Shown one piece after another: positions 16,490 to 25,650 of a DNA stretch of 64,000 nucleotides. Both the position numbers and the translations under genes were made by a program. The notes beneath the pieces were generated by a model. It was not told the DNA's origin and did no database searches. It saw nothing but the letters and a program-made list of their open reading frames with translations. Source of the DNA: Streptomyces verrucosisporus (GTDB taxonomy: Bacteria; Actinomycetota; Actinomycetes; Streptomycetales; Streptomycetaceae); contig NZ_JADEYH010000011.1 of assembly GCF_017114865.1 (NCBI RefSeq), positions 62,001 through 126,000 on the forward strand, given 5' to 3'. Each line of letters begins with the position of its first letter. Position 1 is the first letter of the stretch.

Positions 16490-17373
16490 GTGATCTCTCC
16501 CAGCAGTTTCTCGATGAAGGCCGAGGACTCCCGTGGGCTGAGAGCCTGGGCGCGGATGATGCCATACCGCAGCTCAAGCACCTGGACTTCCTTGGGGTCG
16601 GAGACCAGGTGGGTGATTAGCTGCGCCTCGGAGTACGCCACCGCTGTGCCGTCCTTCAGCTTCAACACCTGAAGCTGACCTCCCATCCCTGCGTGGTCTT
16701 CACGATCCAACGGCATCACCTGGACCTCGACGTGCCTCAACTGGCCGATGTCCAGAAGGTGTTCGAGCTGGCGGCGCAGCACCATTCTGCCCCCGAGTGG
16801 GCGTCGAAGCGTCGCCTCGTCCAGGACAAAGCCCAGTGTGGGAGTGGGCGTCCGCTCGAAGATCCTCTGTCGAGCCATGCGCGCCGCCACGTGCCGTTCG
16901 AGATCATCCTTGGAGTAGGCGGGTCGCCGCATGTTGAACAGCGCCCTTGCGTACTCCTCCGTCTGCAACAAGCCGTGGATGTTGTGGCTGCCGTAAGCAC
17001 CCAACTCAACGGCGTCGGCCTCCAACCTGGCCAGATCCCGCACCTTCTTCGGGTAGCGGGCCTCCTCCACGTCCTTCTTCATCGCGGCGAGCTTGCCGCT
17101 CGCGCCCACGACCTCGTCCGCCTTGCCCAGGAAGTCCGGGTGCGGCAGCCGCTTGGCGCGCTCGACGGCCGAGACCATGCCCAGGCTGTAGCCGATGGCG
17201 TCGCCCAGCTCCTGCTGCGTCAGGCCCGCACCTTCTCGCCACAGCTTGATCTGGCGGCCGGCGGCCTTCACCACCGGTGCGTACTCGTCGTCCCAGTCGG
17301 GTTCCCAGGACGTGCCGTCCGCGCCGTCCGTGGTGTGGATCCCGCGTGTCGCGCCGTTGTCGTCCACAGCCAT
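16486..17373 (-). CDS. XRE-family regulator with DUF5753 domain
   Basis: The 295-residue protein has an N-terminal helix-turn-helix (about 40-95; GLTQQELGDAIGYSLGMVSA). A DUF5753 region follows, with YGSHNIHGLLQTEEYARALF, RQRIFERTPTPTLGFVLDEA and VQVMPLDREDHAGMGG. The frame is open to 17490, but the ATG at 17373 has GGAGGGG at 9-base spacing and gives the usual N-terminus MAVDDNG. With the DUF397 gene behind it, this is a standard streptomycete regulator pair, of the class that includes some developmental regulators. Its target is not evident. Confidence 0.93.
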   Translation of the reverse strand: MAVDDNGATRGIHTTDGADGTSWEPDWDDEYAPVVKAAGRQIKLWREGAGLTQQELGDAIGYSLGMVSAVERAKRLPHPDFLGKADEVVGASGKLAAMKKDVEEARYPKKVRDLARLEADAVELGAYGSHNIHGLLQTEEYARALFNMRRPAYSKDDLERHVAARMARQRIFERTPTPTLGFVLDEATLRRPLGGRMVLRRQLEHLLDIGQLRHVEVQVMPLDREDHAGMGGQLQVLKLKDGTAVAYSEAQLITHLVSDPKEVQVLELRYGIIRAQALSPRESSAFIEKLLGEIT

Positions 17374-17822
17374 GTGCACCAACCCCTCCGTGTTCGCCGT
17401 GCCCGTGTCCAACAGCGCCCGAAACGAAGCCGTCACGCCGTACAAGCCGCACAGTCGCGGCCCGCACTCGCACAGCCACTCCCCGTTCAAGCGCCGTAAC
17501 CAAGAGTCACATTAGGCACGGAGAGTCCGCCAACGCACTCATTCGGCGGAAAATCCCTCGAACAGGAAATTCCACTTCATACAGTCGTTCCGTCGGAGAC
17601 GACGGGAGGGCGAAGCCCCCGTTCAGAGGGTCACCGAGATGAGCCCAAAAGCCGCCAGTACTTGATCTCGGAGTCGGGTGATCACCGGCCGTCCAGTGGA
17701 TGCCGGTTCCCGAAGCCTGACGAGCACCCGGAGATGGTGGTCGACTTCGTCCGCCGCACGGTGGAGCTGTCGGAGGGGACCGTGCCGTTGTGGGCGACGG
17801 GTCGGCCCGCTCCACCACCGGG
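17374..17822. other. Intergenic region with possible gene remnant
   Basis: No convincing complete gene is seen in this 449-base stretch. On the plus strand near 17715-17805, HPEMVVDFVRRTVELSEGTV followed by PLWATG reads like a fragment of a protein, but it has no start or continuation. The rest holds the promoter region of the XRE gene. Confidence 0.3.
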
Positions 17823-18080
17823 TCAGTCCGGCTCGATACCGAGTGGTCCAGCGGGATCGGCGTTCCGGATGCGTTCCTCGGTCCAGTACTCCCGGGCCCG
17901 CTCCCTCTCCTCCTCGGGCACCCGGTGCTCGACGATGCGGCCGCTGGGATCACGGTGCGCGGTGTAGGCCGTCGCAGCGCCCGCGACGACTGCCCCGATG
18001 CCCACTGTCAGCAGAATCGCAACGCAAGCCTTCCGCAGGCTTCCATGCCTGCCGTTCCGACGTTCTCCCACGCCTGCCAC
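17823..18080 (-). CDS. Small single-pass membrane or secreted protein
   Basis: GGAGG lies immediately before an ATG (18089) but 9 bases before a GTG at 18080, so the GTG is the better start (85 residues). The N-terminus is basic (RRNGRHGSLRKA), followed by one hydrophobic helix CVAILLTVGIGAVVAGAATA. The remainder is a charged tail with EERERAREYWTEERIRNADP. That YWT-ER-R-A-P signature resembles the pro-region of secreted trypsin-like proteases, but no protease domain follows. It is either a stand-alone small protein or a truncated protease gene. Confidence 0.6.
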   Translation of the reverse strand: MAGVGERRNGRHGSLRKACVAILLTVGIGAVVAGAATAYTAHRDPSGRIVEHRVPEEERERAREYWTEERIRNADPAGPLGIEPD

Positions 18081-18315
18081 TTTCGACATCCTCCGCTGGA
18101 GACCTTCCCGTGACCGTAACCGCACACTGCCCGCCGAACGGGCTCGTGCACGGTAGGCGGTGAGACGTCGAGTTCTCGGTCGGCGATACCGCGCATCCGC
18201 GTCGAGCACGGCACCGGCGCCGTCGCCCGACACGTCACCGAACGCGACCCCGCCGCCCGCCGGAAGCGCCGACGCCTCCGAGATCAACTGTTGCCGGCTT
18301 CCGGGTTCACTTCGA

Positions 18316-18375
18316 CGAGGCCCCTGCCCGTCGCGCCGGTGGACTCGTCCACCAGTGCTTCGGACAGGGGCCTCG
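18316..18375. terminator. Compound hairpin terminator
   Basis: The outer arms CGAGGCCCCTG (18316-18326) and CAGGGGCCTCG (18365-18375) are perfect complements. They enclose a second perfect hairpin, GGTGGAC-TC-GTCCACC (18338-18353). It lies 30 bases after the stop of the lipoprotein gene at 18406 (minus strand). The stretch 18090-18315 before it holds no gene I can support. Confidence 0.65.
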
Positions 18376-18405
18376 CCGGTCGGCGTCCCCTACCGGGTCA
18401 CGCCC

Positions 18406-19440
18406 TTACGAGTAGTTCCAGCGCTGCCCGTCGGCGCGCTGCTTGCAGTAGATGATCCGGCCGGCGGAGTTGTGCGTCTGCATACCGAGGTGCTTGTTGG
18501 CGCAGAACTGGCCTGCCTGGTAGCAGTTGCCCGCCGGGGAGGTCAGTTCGCACTGGCCGTTCCACTGGGCGGCACCGCCGGAACCACCCGAACCACCCGA
18601 GGAGCCCGAGGAGCCGGAACCGCCGCCGGTGGAACCCGAACCTCCAGTGGAACCACTGGCGGCCGGAGGCGGCGGCGGGGTGTAGTCGGGGTCGTTCTTG
18701 CGGTCCTTGTAGGTGCCCTTGCCCGACGGGCAGGAGCCGCCCTCGACCAGGGTCAGCTTCGCCTCGGTGTCCGGCTTGGCGTCCTTGCCCGCCGAGGGCG
18801 ACTGGAAGCAGACCTTGTAGCCTTCCGGGTCCTCCTCCACGTCGGAGGCGGAGATGGAGACGTCCTTGTACGCCGACTCGACGTCGATCTCGTCCTCGTC
18901 GACGCCCACCTTGGCCAGTGCCTTGACGGCCTTGGCGTAGACCTTGCCGGTGACGTCGGGAATCCGGGGCCAGGCGAGCGGGCCGCCGTCCTTCTTCGGG
19001 CAGAGAGCGCCCTCCCGGACGGCCCCGTAGTCGACGGTGCCGTAGCCGATCTCCTCGAAACACACCTTCCATTTCCCGGAAGGCTCGGCGTCGCCCTTGT
19101 TGGCGTTGTGGACGGAGACCTCGTAACCGGCCTCCTCTGCGGCCTCCCTGGCCGCTTCGAGGGCCTCGCCCTTCTGGGAGGAGATGCTCTCCGGCTCCGC
19201 CGTCACGGTGGCGGTCGCCGTCGCCGTGACGGTGACGGTCTCCTTCGGTTCCGCCCCGGCGTCGGCGTCCGAGCAGGCCCCGAGCAGAAAAGCGCCGAAG
19301 ACTCCGAAGGCGATGAACCTCCCGCGGATCGCGGCACGGCCCCCCGCCCGCTTTCCCCGCCCCGGAAGACTCCGGATCATCCGCCGACCATGTGCTTGTC
19401 GTCCGCGCGATATGTTCCGCGCAGCGTGAAACAACGTCAT
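18406..19440 (-). CDS. Lipoprotein with PASTA-like repeats
   Basis: The 344-residue protein has a lipobox FLLGACSD after a hydrophobic helix, then a Thr/Val-rich linker. Two or three PASTA-like units follow (EAAREAAEEAGYEVSVHNAN; IPDVTGKVYAKAVKALAKVG), each ending in a Cys-containing strand. A low-complexity Pro and Gly/Ser linker (SGSTGGSGSTGGG) leads to a small Cys-rich C-terminal domain with QCELTSPAGNCYQAGQFC. PASTA domains bind peptidoglycan or beta-lactams, so it probably acts at the cell wall. The start at 19440 has AGGGGGG upstream; an ATG at 19380 would give a more usual signal-peptide length. Confidence 0.8.
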   Translation of the reverse strand: MTLFHAARNISRGRQAHGRRMIRSLPGRGKRAGGRAAIRGRFIAFGVFGAFLLGACSDADAGAEPKETVTVTATATATVTAEPESISSQKGEALEAAREAAEEAGYEVSVHNANKGDAEPSGKWKVCFEEIGYGTVDYGAVREGALCPKKDGGPLAWPRIPDVTGKVYAKAVKALAKVGVDEDEIDVESAYKDVSISASDVEEDPEGYKVCFQSPSAGKDAKPDTEAKLTLVEGGSCPSGKGTYKDRKNDPDYTPPPPPAASGSTGGSGSTGGGSGSSGSSGGSGGSGGAAQWNGQCELTSPAGNCYQAGQFCANKHLGMQTHNSAGRIIYCKQRADGQRWNYS

Positions 19441-19660
19441 CCCGCCCCCCTGGCAGTGCCGTTCGTGCCGCGAATGCTAGCCGCGCGGGGCCGCCGGGGC
19501 GGGCGATACGCAAAACCGGTTCTCCGCCCGTGACGGGTGTCTGGGCCGAATGCCGCGCACAGCGGGGCGGGAAGGCTCGCCCCTCACGCACCGGCCGCAC
19601 AAGCCCGCACAAGAGCCGAACAGGATTCCCCTGAGCAGGAGTCAGGTATGGCCGGGGCGG

Positions 19661-20152
19661 ATGCGGGCGGACACGCTGGGTGACGTGACTCCAGAGACCA
19701 CCCGCACCGAGAGGCCCGCCCCGGCCCCCGCCTCCGCCCCCACCCGGGAGCTCGCCGTGCTCCTGTCCTCGACCCGCCGGGGAGCCCGGCTGGCCCGGCT
19801 CCTGACCGTCGCGCACCTGGCCGACCAGGGGCTGCCCACCGAGACGGCCGCGCAGATCACCGCCGAGCTGGCGGGCAACGCCGTCCTGCACGGGCGCGTG
19901 CCCGGCCGTGATTTCCGGCTGGGCCTGCGCGTCACCGGGGACGGCGGTGACGTCGGCGGCGTCACGCTGCGCATCGAGGTGTCCGACGCACGCGGCGACC
20001 GCCTCCCGGCCGCGCCCGGCCCGTCGGCGCCCGAGGACGCGGAGGGCGGGCGCGGGCTGCTGCTCGTCGAGGCGCTGGCCGACCGCTGGGGCGTGGAGAG
20101 CTGGCCGCCGCCGCGCAAGACGGTCTGGGCCGAACTCGACCTCCGCCCCTGA
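19661..20152 (+). CDS. RsbW-like ATP-binding regulator (anti-sigma type)
   Basis: The product is about 163 residues if started at the ATG at 19661; a GTG at 19685 is also possible. It has the GHKL ATPase N-box ITAELAGNAVLHG, then RIEVSDARGDRLP (G1) and GGRGLLLVEALADRWGV (G2). This is the single-domain HATPase_c_2 architecture of RsbW/SpoIIAB-like proteins, many of which bind sigma factors or anti-anti-sigma factors in Streptomyces. It converges with the XRE gene downstream, and such ATPases often occur beside XRE genes here. The specific partner is not identifiable. Confidence 0.85.
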   Translation: MRADTLGDVTPETTRTERPAPAPASAPTRELAVLLSSTRRGARLARLLTVAHLADQGLPTETAAQITAELAGNAVLHGRVPGRDFRLGLRVTGDGGDVGGVTLRIEVSDARGDRLPAAPGPSAPEDAEGGRGLLLVEALADRWGVESWPPPRKTVWAELDLRP

Positions 20153-20179
20153 TCCCGGCGGCGCCCGCGAAACTGCCGC

Positions 20180-20555
20180 TCAGGCGACGGAGGAGTGGCC
20201 GGGCGGGGCGTTCCCGCCGGACGGGCCGTCGCCGTCGCGGCGCGGGGCGAAGACGAACGCCGACTCGTCACCGTCCAACTCGGCGGCCGGCGAGGCGTCC
20301 AGTGCCTTGGTCAGGCGGGTCGGCAGAGGCAGGGTCGGCACCGAGTCGCCCCCCCTCGATGGTGGAGATCCGCTGCTGGGTCATTCCGGCACGTCTGGCC
20401 AACTCGGTCTGCGAGAAACCGAGTTCGGTACGCCGGTCGTAGACCGCCCGGCCGAGCGCGAACGCGTGCCCGGCCTCGGCGTAGGCCGGGGACTCCTCGA
20501 CCGCCTCGCCCAGGAGCCTTCTGGTCCGGCGGGTCCTCCACCGCGCGTGGTTCAC
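20180..20555 (-). pseudogene. XRE-family regulator with homopolymer frameshift
   Basis: The GTG start at 20555 has GGAGG at a good distance. A helix-turn-helix is clear (RTELGFSQTELARRAGMTQQ, then RISTIEGG). At the C7 run 20349-20355 the frame shifts. With one base fewer the reading continues as DSVPTLPLPTRLTKALDAS and ends GHSSVA at the TGA at 20180, which is the expected C-terminus. As written, the product ends at 20268 with an unrelated tail. Either a one-base expansion inactivated the gene or the base count is a sequencing error. Confidence 0.75.
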
Positions 20556-20915
20556 AGTCCGTCCTCCTCGGTCCGGTCACGGGTGTGCCCGGCGGGGCCC
20601 GTCCACCGGCTCGCGGGAAAGCACGTTGCGGTGGGTGGAGACCCGGCGGGGCACGGCGTCAGAAGCATCAAAGGACCGGAGAGAGAACCCCACCCAACCC
20701 AACCGGACCCCGTCACTCGTACGGGTGAGCCGAGGGGCCGGACCGGCGTGGCGGCCGACTCCCCGGCATAGGCTCGCCGCGACAGGCACCAGCGAGCACT
20801 GCGGGACACCGCAGAGCACCACGCATCACCGCCGCCACCGCAGACATGCGACGGCCCCCGCCGGGACGGCCATCCCGGACGAGGGCCTGACCACCGAGGA
20901 AGTAGGGCTTCCCAG
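20556..20915. other. Divergent promoter region
   Basis: This region of 360 bases lies between the XRE gene (minus) and the HTH gene (plus) that heads the drm operon. It has locally lower GC and a C/A-rich run, CCCACCCAACCCAACC, near 20690. I could not place a promoter with confidence and see no ORF with coding character. Confidence 0.35.
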
Positions 20916-21839
20916 ATGGCTGAGCCGCAGCCTAGCGCGCCGCCGCGCGCGCCGTCCGCCGTTCCGGGCGGCGGCGTCGTCCACGTCACCGCCCGGCACA
21001 CCGAGCGCTTCACCGTCGTCGGCAACCACCTCGCCCAGCACCGCGAGCTGTCGCTGACCGCGATCGGGCTGGGCGTCCACATCCAGTCGCTGCCCGACGG
21101 CGCGCGGGTGGACATCCGCACCCTCGCCGCCCGCTTCGCCGAGGGCGAGACGCGGATCGCGGCCGCCTTGCGGGAGTTGGAGGCGCACGGCTATCTGTCG
21201 CGCAAGCGGGAGCGGCTGCCGAGCGGGCGGGTGGTCACCCGCACGGTGTCCTACGACAACCCGGCGGCGGTACGGGCGGGGCAGGCCGAGCGGGTGCGGC
21301 CGTCCCGGCCGCCCGTACGCCTGCCGGAGCCCCGGCCGACCCCGGCCCCGGCCCCCGCCGCCGAGCCGACGCCCGTGCCCGCGCCCGTGGCGGCGCCGCC
21401 TCCCCCACCCCCGCCGCCGCTGCCGCAGCCGCGCACCACCGGCAACCCGGTGCGCGAGCGGGCCGCCACCGCCATCCTGGCCGAGCTGCGGCGCGACGAC
21501 CCCCGCCTGCTGCTCTCCGAACGGGACGTGACGCGCCTGGCCCCCGCCGTGACGGCCTGGCTGGAGCGCGGGGCCGCACCCGACGCCGTACGCCGCACCC
21601 TGGCCGCCGACCTGCCCGCGGAGCCGCTGCGCCACCCGGCCGCGCTGCTCGCCCACCGCCTCACCGCGCTGCTGCCGCCGCATCTCCCGGCCGCACCGCC
21701 GCCCGCGCCCCGGCCCCCGCGACCGGACCCGCTCCGGAACTGCGACGGCTGCGACCGCGCCTTCCGCTCCCCCGCCCCCGGCCTGTGCCGCGACTGCCGC
21801 GAGGCCCGTGCCACCGCCCCACCACCCCTGGCCGCATGA
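20916..21839 (+). CDS. Helix-turn-helix protein with C-terminal zinc-finger-like motif
   Basis: This 307-residue protein has a winged-HTH region at about 30-115 (LTAIGLGVHIQSLPDGARVD; RFAEGETRIAAALRELEAHG; YLSRKRERLPSGRVVTRTVS). This arrangement resembles replication-initiator or DnaD-like wHTH proteins of Streptomyces. A Pro/Ala-rich linker with a run of nine prolines separates it from a second helical region and a C-terminal CDGCDRAF...LCRDC motif that could bind zinc. Its stop overlaps a small ORF (ATGA), which is followed after 11 bases by drmA. It may therefore regulate or assist the defence operon, although genes of this type also occur alone. Confidence 0.8.
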   Translation: MAEPQPSAPPRAPSAVPGGGVVHVTARHTERFTVVGNHLAQHRELSLTAIGLGVHIQSLPDGARVDIRTLAARFAEGETRIAAALRELEAHGYLSRKRERLPSGRVVTRTVSYDNPAAVRAGQAERVRPSRPPVRLPEPRPTPAPAPAAEPTPVPAPVAAPPPPPPPPLPQPRTTGNPVRERAATAILAELRRDDPRLLLSERDVTRLAPAVTAWLERGAAPDAVRRTLAADLPAEPLRHPAALLAHRLTALLPPHLPAAPPPAPRPPRPDPLRNCDGCDRAFRSPAPGLCRDCREARATAPPPLAA

Positions 21840-22003
21840 CCGGGGAGTACAAGCGGCGCCGCCCCCGCGCCGAGGCACGGCCGCACCACTTCGAGCAGGC
21901 CCGGCAGTGGGACGAGGAGGGGTTCCGGCAGCGCCACGCCACCAGGAAGGATCTGATCACCTCGTGTGCCGAAACCCCGCCCGCTGCCGGCGGCCGTCAC
22001 TAG
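21836..22003 (+). CDS. Small basic protein (55 aa)
   Basis: The ATG at 21836 overlaps the HTH gene stop (ATGA). The 55-residue product begins MTGEYKRRRPRAEARPHHFE, is strongly basic and helical (QARQWDEEGFRQRHATRKD), and has no membrane segment. It ends 11 bases before the drmA start. The family is not recognised. Overlap and spacing indicate translation as part of the same operon. Confidence 0.65.
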   Translation: MTGEYKRRRPRAEARPHHFEQARQWDEEGFRQRHATRKDLITSCAETPPAAGGRH

Positions 22004-22014
22004 GGTGTGGCGGT

Positions 22015-25000
22015 GTGAGCCAGCACAGCGACACCTCCCCGCCCGCGGGCACCGGCGGCCTGCCGGTCCTGGCCGCGCCCACACCGCAGCGGATCAGGGA
22101 CGAGCTGGCCGAGCTCGTCGTCACCGATCTGCTCGGCCCCATCGGGGGCGAGACCGAGGAACTGCCCGGCAATCCGGCCGACCACTACATCATCGGGCGG
22201 CTCGCGCCGGGCGGCGCTGTCTCCGGCGGCGAAGTGACACCGTCCGGGCAGCTGATCGAGCCGGACGAGCTGGACGGGAACCCGGTGGCCGCGATCCCGG
22301 ACACCGAGGAGGGCGACCACGACCCCGACGCGCCCAACGTGCCCAGCCTCCAGCCCTCCGCCCTGGGCATGACCTTCCGCGTCGACGGCTCGGTGGACGA
22401 ACTGCGGGTGCACTGCTCGTGGGCCCGCTACGAGCCCGGCCCCTCCCACGACCCGGAACAGACGGGCAGGGTCTGGCACCGGCGGCCCTTCTCCGGCCCC
22501 GTGACGGTGAGGCTGCGGGAGGAAGGGCCCGTCGAGGCCGGGCCCGTGCTGCGCGGGGAGTTCCCCCGCGTCGTCGTTCGCGGCAGGGCCCGCAGACACG
22601 ACGGGGACTGGCTCGTCTCCCTCTTCCTCGTCAACGGACAGGATGGACAGAACGGGCAGGAGGCCGGCGGGCGTCCGAGTTCACGCAACTGGCTCTTCCA
22701 GGCCCGGATGTCCGTCCGCGGCGCCCCGGGGACCGCCCCCTTCCTCCCCCGCCGCACCACCGACCGGCCCGGCGGTGACACCGCCGACCGGGCCGAGCGC
22801 CGGTCGCTGGCGATGGCCTACCGCTTCCACCCGGAGTTCGCCGTCGGGCACGGCACCGGGGTGCACGCGGAGACCGCGCCCGGCGATCCGCTGCGCGCCG
22901 AGGAGATCTCCACCGTCGCCGCCCCCTCCTACGAGATCCCGCACACCGACGTCCCGGACCCGCACTCGGAGCAGGACGCGGACCTCGCCGAACTGCGCGA
23001 CCTCGTACTGGACATGAGGGAGCTGTGCGAAAAGGACGACCCCGCGGCGCTACAGGCCGCCCTGCGGCCCCTCGTCGAGGGATACCGGTCCTGGATCGCC
23101 CGCGCCGGGGAGAGGATCGCGGACCCCGACGCCCGCCTCGACGGATACGGCACGGAGGCCCGCGAGGCCCTGGAACGCGCGGAGGAGGCCGCCGCGCGCA
23201 TCGAGGAGGGCATAGCCCTCCTCGCGGAGGAGGCCGCGTTCGACGCCTTCCGGTTCGCCAACCGCGCCATGTGGCTGCAACGCGTCCACACCCTCGCCGC
23301 CGCCGCCCGCCGCCGCGACCCCGGCCTCCCCCTGGACGCGGCCGTCGCGGCCGCGGACGTACCGGGGAACCGGAGCTGGCGGCCCTTCCAGCTCGCGTTC
23401 ATCCTGCTCGGCCTGCCCCCACTGGCCGACCCCTCCCACCCGGACCGCGCCGACGGCGAACGCGGCGACGGCGAACGCGCACTGGCCGACCTGCTCTGGT
23501 TCCCCACCGGCGGCGGCAAGACCGAGGCCTACCTCGGCCTCACCGCCTTCACCCTGGCCGTCCGGCGGCGCATGCCCCGCCTCGGCGGCCTGGACGCCGA
23601 GCACGGCGTGGCCGTCCTGATGCGCTACACCCTGCGGCTGCTCACCATCCAGCAGTTCCAGCGCGCCGCCGCGCTGATCTGCGCCTGCGAGACGATCCGC
23701 CGCGCGGACCCGGACCACTGGGGAGCGAACCCCTTCCGCATCGGCCTGTGGGTCGGCGGCCGCGTCACACCCAACACCACCGACCAGGCCGAGGCCTGGC
23801 TCAAGGACCGCCGCAAGGACGGAGGGCGCGGCCTGCGGGGCCGGACCGGCTCCCCCCACCAGCTCACCAGCTGCCCCTGGTGCGGCACCGGGCTCGACGC
23901 CGGCCGGGACATCACCGTCGACCCCGCCCTCCGCCGCACCTTCGTCACCTGCCCCGACGTCTACCACTGCCCCTTCGGCGAGGGGGCCTTCGGCGCGGCA
24001 CCGCAGGAGCGGGGGCTGCCCGTCCTCGTCGTGGACGAGGAGATCTACCGGCTGCCGCCGAGCCTGGTCATCGCCACCGTCGACAAGTTCGCCCAGCTCC
24101 CCTGGCGGGGCGAGACCCAGACCCTCTTCGGCCAGGTCGCGCGCCGCTGCACCCGGCACGGCTACGTCACCGCCGACGCCGCCGACGGCGAGTGGGAACG
24201 CGCCACCCACCCGGCCCGCGGCGGCCTCCCGGCGGCCCGCACCGTCGACGCGCCGCGCATACGCCCCCCGGACCTGATCGTGCAGGACGAGCTGCACCTG
24301 ATATCCGGCCCGCTCGGCTCCCTCGTCGGGCTGTACGAGGCCGCCGTCGACCGGCTCGCCACCTGGGAGGTCGAACCGGGCCGCACGGTGAGGCCGAAGG
24401 TCATCGCCTCCACCGCGACCGTCCGCCGCGCCCACCGGCAGATCAACGACCTCTTCAGACGCCGCACCGCGGTCTTCCCGCCCCCCGGGCTCGACGCCGA
24501 CGACAACTTCTTCGCCCGCCGCCGGCCCACCTCGGCCAGGCCCGGCCGCCGCTACGTCGGCATCTGCGCACAGGGCGTGCGCACCAAGTCGGTCGCCATC
24601 CGCGTGTACGTCGCACAGCTCGCCGCAGCCCAGCTCCTCCACGACCGCTACGGGCGCAACGAGATCACCGACCCGTACATGACCCTGGTCGGCTACTTCA
24701 ACAGCCTGCGGGACCTCGGCGGCATGCGGCGCCTGGTGGAGGACGACATCTCCACCCGCCTGACCCGGACCGACCGGCGCGGCCTCGCCAGGCGGCACGC
24801 CGACAACGTCGCCGAGCTGACCTCGCGCATGTCCTCGGACACCATCCCCGGCATCCTGGAGAAACTCGAACTGCCCTTCACCGACCGGCCCAAGGGGTCG
24901 CCCCGCCCCATCGACGTGCTGCTGGCCACCAACATGATCGCGGTGGGCGTGGACGTCTCCCGGCTCGGCGTGATGGTCGTCAGCAACCAGCCCAAGTCCA

Positions 25001-25650
25001 CGGCCGAGTACATCCAGGCGACCAGCCGCGTCGGCCGGCGGGACCCCGGACTGGTCCTCACCCTCCTCAACTGGGCCCGGCCGCGCGACCTGTCGCACTA
25101 CGAGACCTTCGAGTCCTTCCACGCCTCCGTCTACCAGCACGTGGAGGCCCTCTCCGTCACGCCCTTCGCCGACCGCGCCGTCGACCGGGGGCTCACCGGC
25201 GTACTGGCCTCCCTCGTCCGCGACCTGAAGCAGGAGTACAACGGCAACCGCGGCGCGCAGTCCTTCGACACCCGCGGGGAACTGGCCGACCACGTGGTGC
25301 GCCACCTCCAGCGCCGGGCCGAGGGCGTCACCGGCGAACGGCGGGTGGGCGGCAAGGTGCGCGACCACCTCGACCACCGCCTGGACCACTGGGAGCAGCG
25401 CCGCAGGGAGCCCGGCGCCGTCCTCGGCTACCGGAAGGCGCGGCGCCGGGGCGATGTGACCCCCCTGCTGCGGGAGCCGGACGGCACCCGCTGGCAGCTC
25501 ATGACCTGCCCCACCTCGCTGCGCGAGGTCGAACCACCGGTCCGGCTGCTGTTCCTGGGCGACACCGGCCGGGACCACGCCGCGGAACCGCCCTTCACCC
25601 CCCGCCCGCAGGCCGGGGAACCGCACGACGACCCCCGGGAGCAGCCGTGA
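22015..25650 (+). CDS. drmA: DISARM-type helicase DrmA
   Basis: The GTG at 22015 gives 1211 residues. A long N-terminal region precedes an SF2 helicase core: Walker A PTGGGKTEAYLGL with K502, motif II DELH at 758-761 (IVQDELHLISGPLGS), STAT motif IASTATVRR, and motif VI QATSRVGRRDPG near 1001-1010. The upstream segment EEAAFDAFRFANRAMWLQRV is also typical of DrmA-like proteins. Four Cys near 625-660 (CPWCG...CPDVYHC) may bind zinc. Length and order with drmB and drmC match the DISARM core, where DrmA with DrmB acts as a DNA translocase sensing phage DNA. The stop overlaps the drmB start. Confidence 0.9.
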   Translation: MSQHSDTSPPAGTGGLPVLAAPTPQRIRDELAELVVTDLLGPIGGETEELPGNPADHYIIGRLAPGGAVSGGEVTPSGQLIEPDELDGNPVAAIPDTEEGDHDPDAPNVPSLQPSALGMTFRVDGSVDELRVHCSWARYEPGPSHDPEQTGRVWHRRPFSGPVTVRLREEGPVEAGPVLRGEFPRVVVRGRARRHDGDWLVSLFLVNGQDGQNGQEAGGRPSSRNWLFQARMSVRGAPGTAPFLPRRTTDRPGGDTADRAERRSLAMAYRFHPEFAVGHGTGVHAETAPGDPLRAEEISTVAAPSYEIPHTDVPDPHSEQDADLAELRDLVLDMRELCEKDDPAALQAALRPLVEGYRSWIARAGERIADPDARLDGYGTEAREALERAEEAAARIEEGIALLAEEAAFDAFRFANRAMWLQRVHTLAAAARRRDPGLPLDAAVAAADVPGNRSWRPFQLAFILLGLPPLADPSHPDRADGERGDGERALADLLWFPTGGGKTEAYLGLTAFTLAVRRRMPRLGGLDAEHGVAVLMRYTLRLLTIQQFQRAAALICACETIRRADPDHWGANPFRIGLWVGGRVTPNTTDQAEAWLKDRRKDGGRGLRGRTGSPHQLTSCPWCGTGLDAGRDITVDPALRRTFVTCPDVYHCPFGEGAFGAAPQERGLPVLVVDEEIYRLPPSLVIATVDKFAQLPWRGETQTLFGQVARRCTRHGYVTADAADGEWERATHPARGGLPAARTVDAPRIRPPDLIVQDELHLISGPLGSLVGLYEAAVDRLATWEVEPGRTVRPKVIASTATVRRAHRQINDLFRRRTAVFPPPGLDADDNFFARRRPTSARPGRRYVGICAQGVRTKSVAIRVYVAQLAAAQLLHDRYGRNEITDPYMTLVGYFNSLRDLGGMRRLVEDDISTRLTRTDRRGLARRHADNVAELTSRMSSDTIPGILEKLELPFTDRPKGSPRPIDVLLATNMIAVGVDVSRLGVMVVSNQPKSTAEYIQATSRVGRRDPGLVLTLLNWARPRDLSHYETFESFHASVYQHVEALSVTPFADRAVDRGLTGVLASLVRDLKQEYNGNRGAQSFDTRGELADHVVRHLQRRAEGVTGERRVGGKVRDHLDHRLDHWEQRRREPGAVLGYRKARRRGDVTPLLREPDGTRWQLMTCPTSLREVEPPVRLLFLGDTGRDHAAEPPFTPRPQAGEPHDDPREQP

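Noticed and set aside
23025..25646. Open frame running through drmA in frame with drmB, which could suggest one giant fusion
   Set aside because: The part before 25647 is Arg/Pro-rich shadow text; drmB starts at the GTG overlapping the drmA stop.
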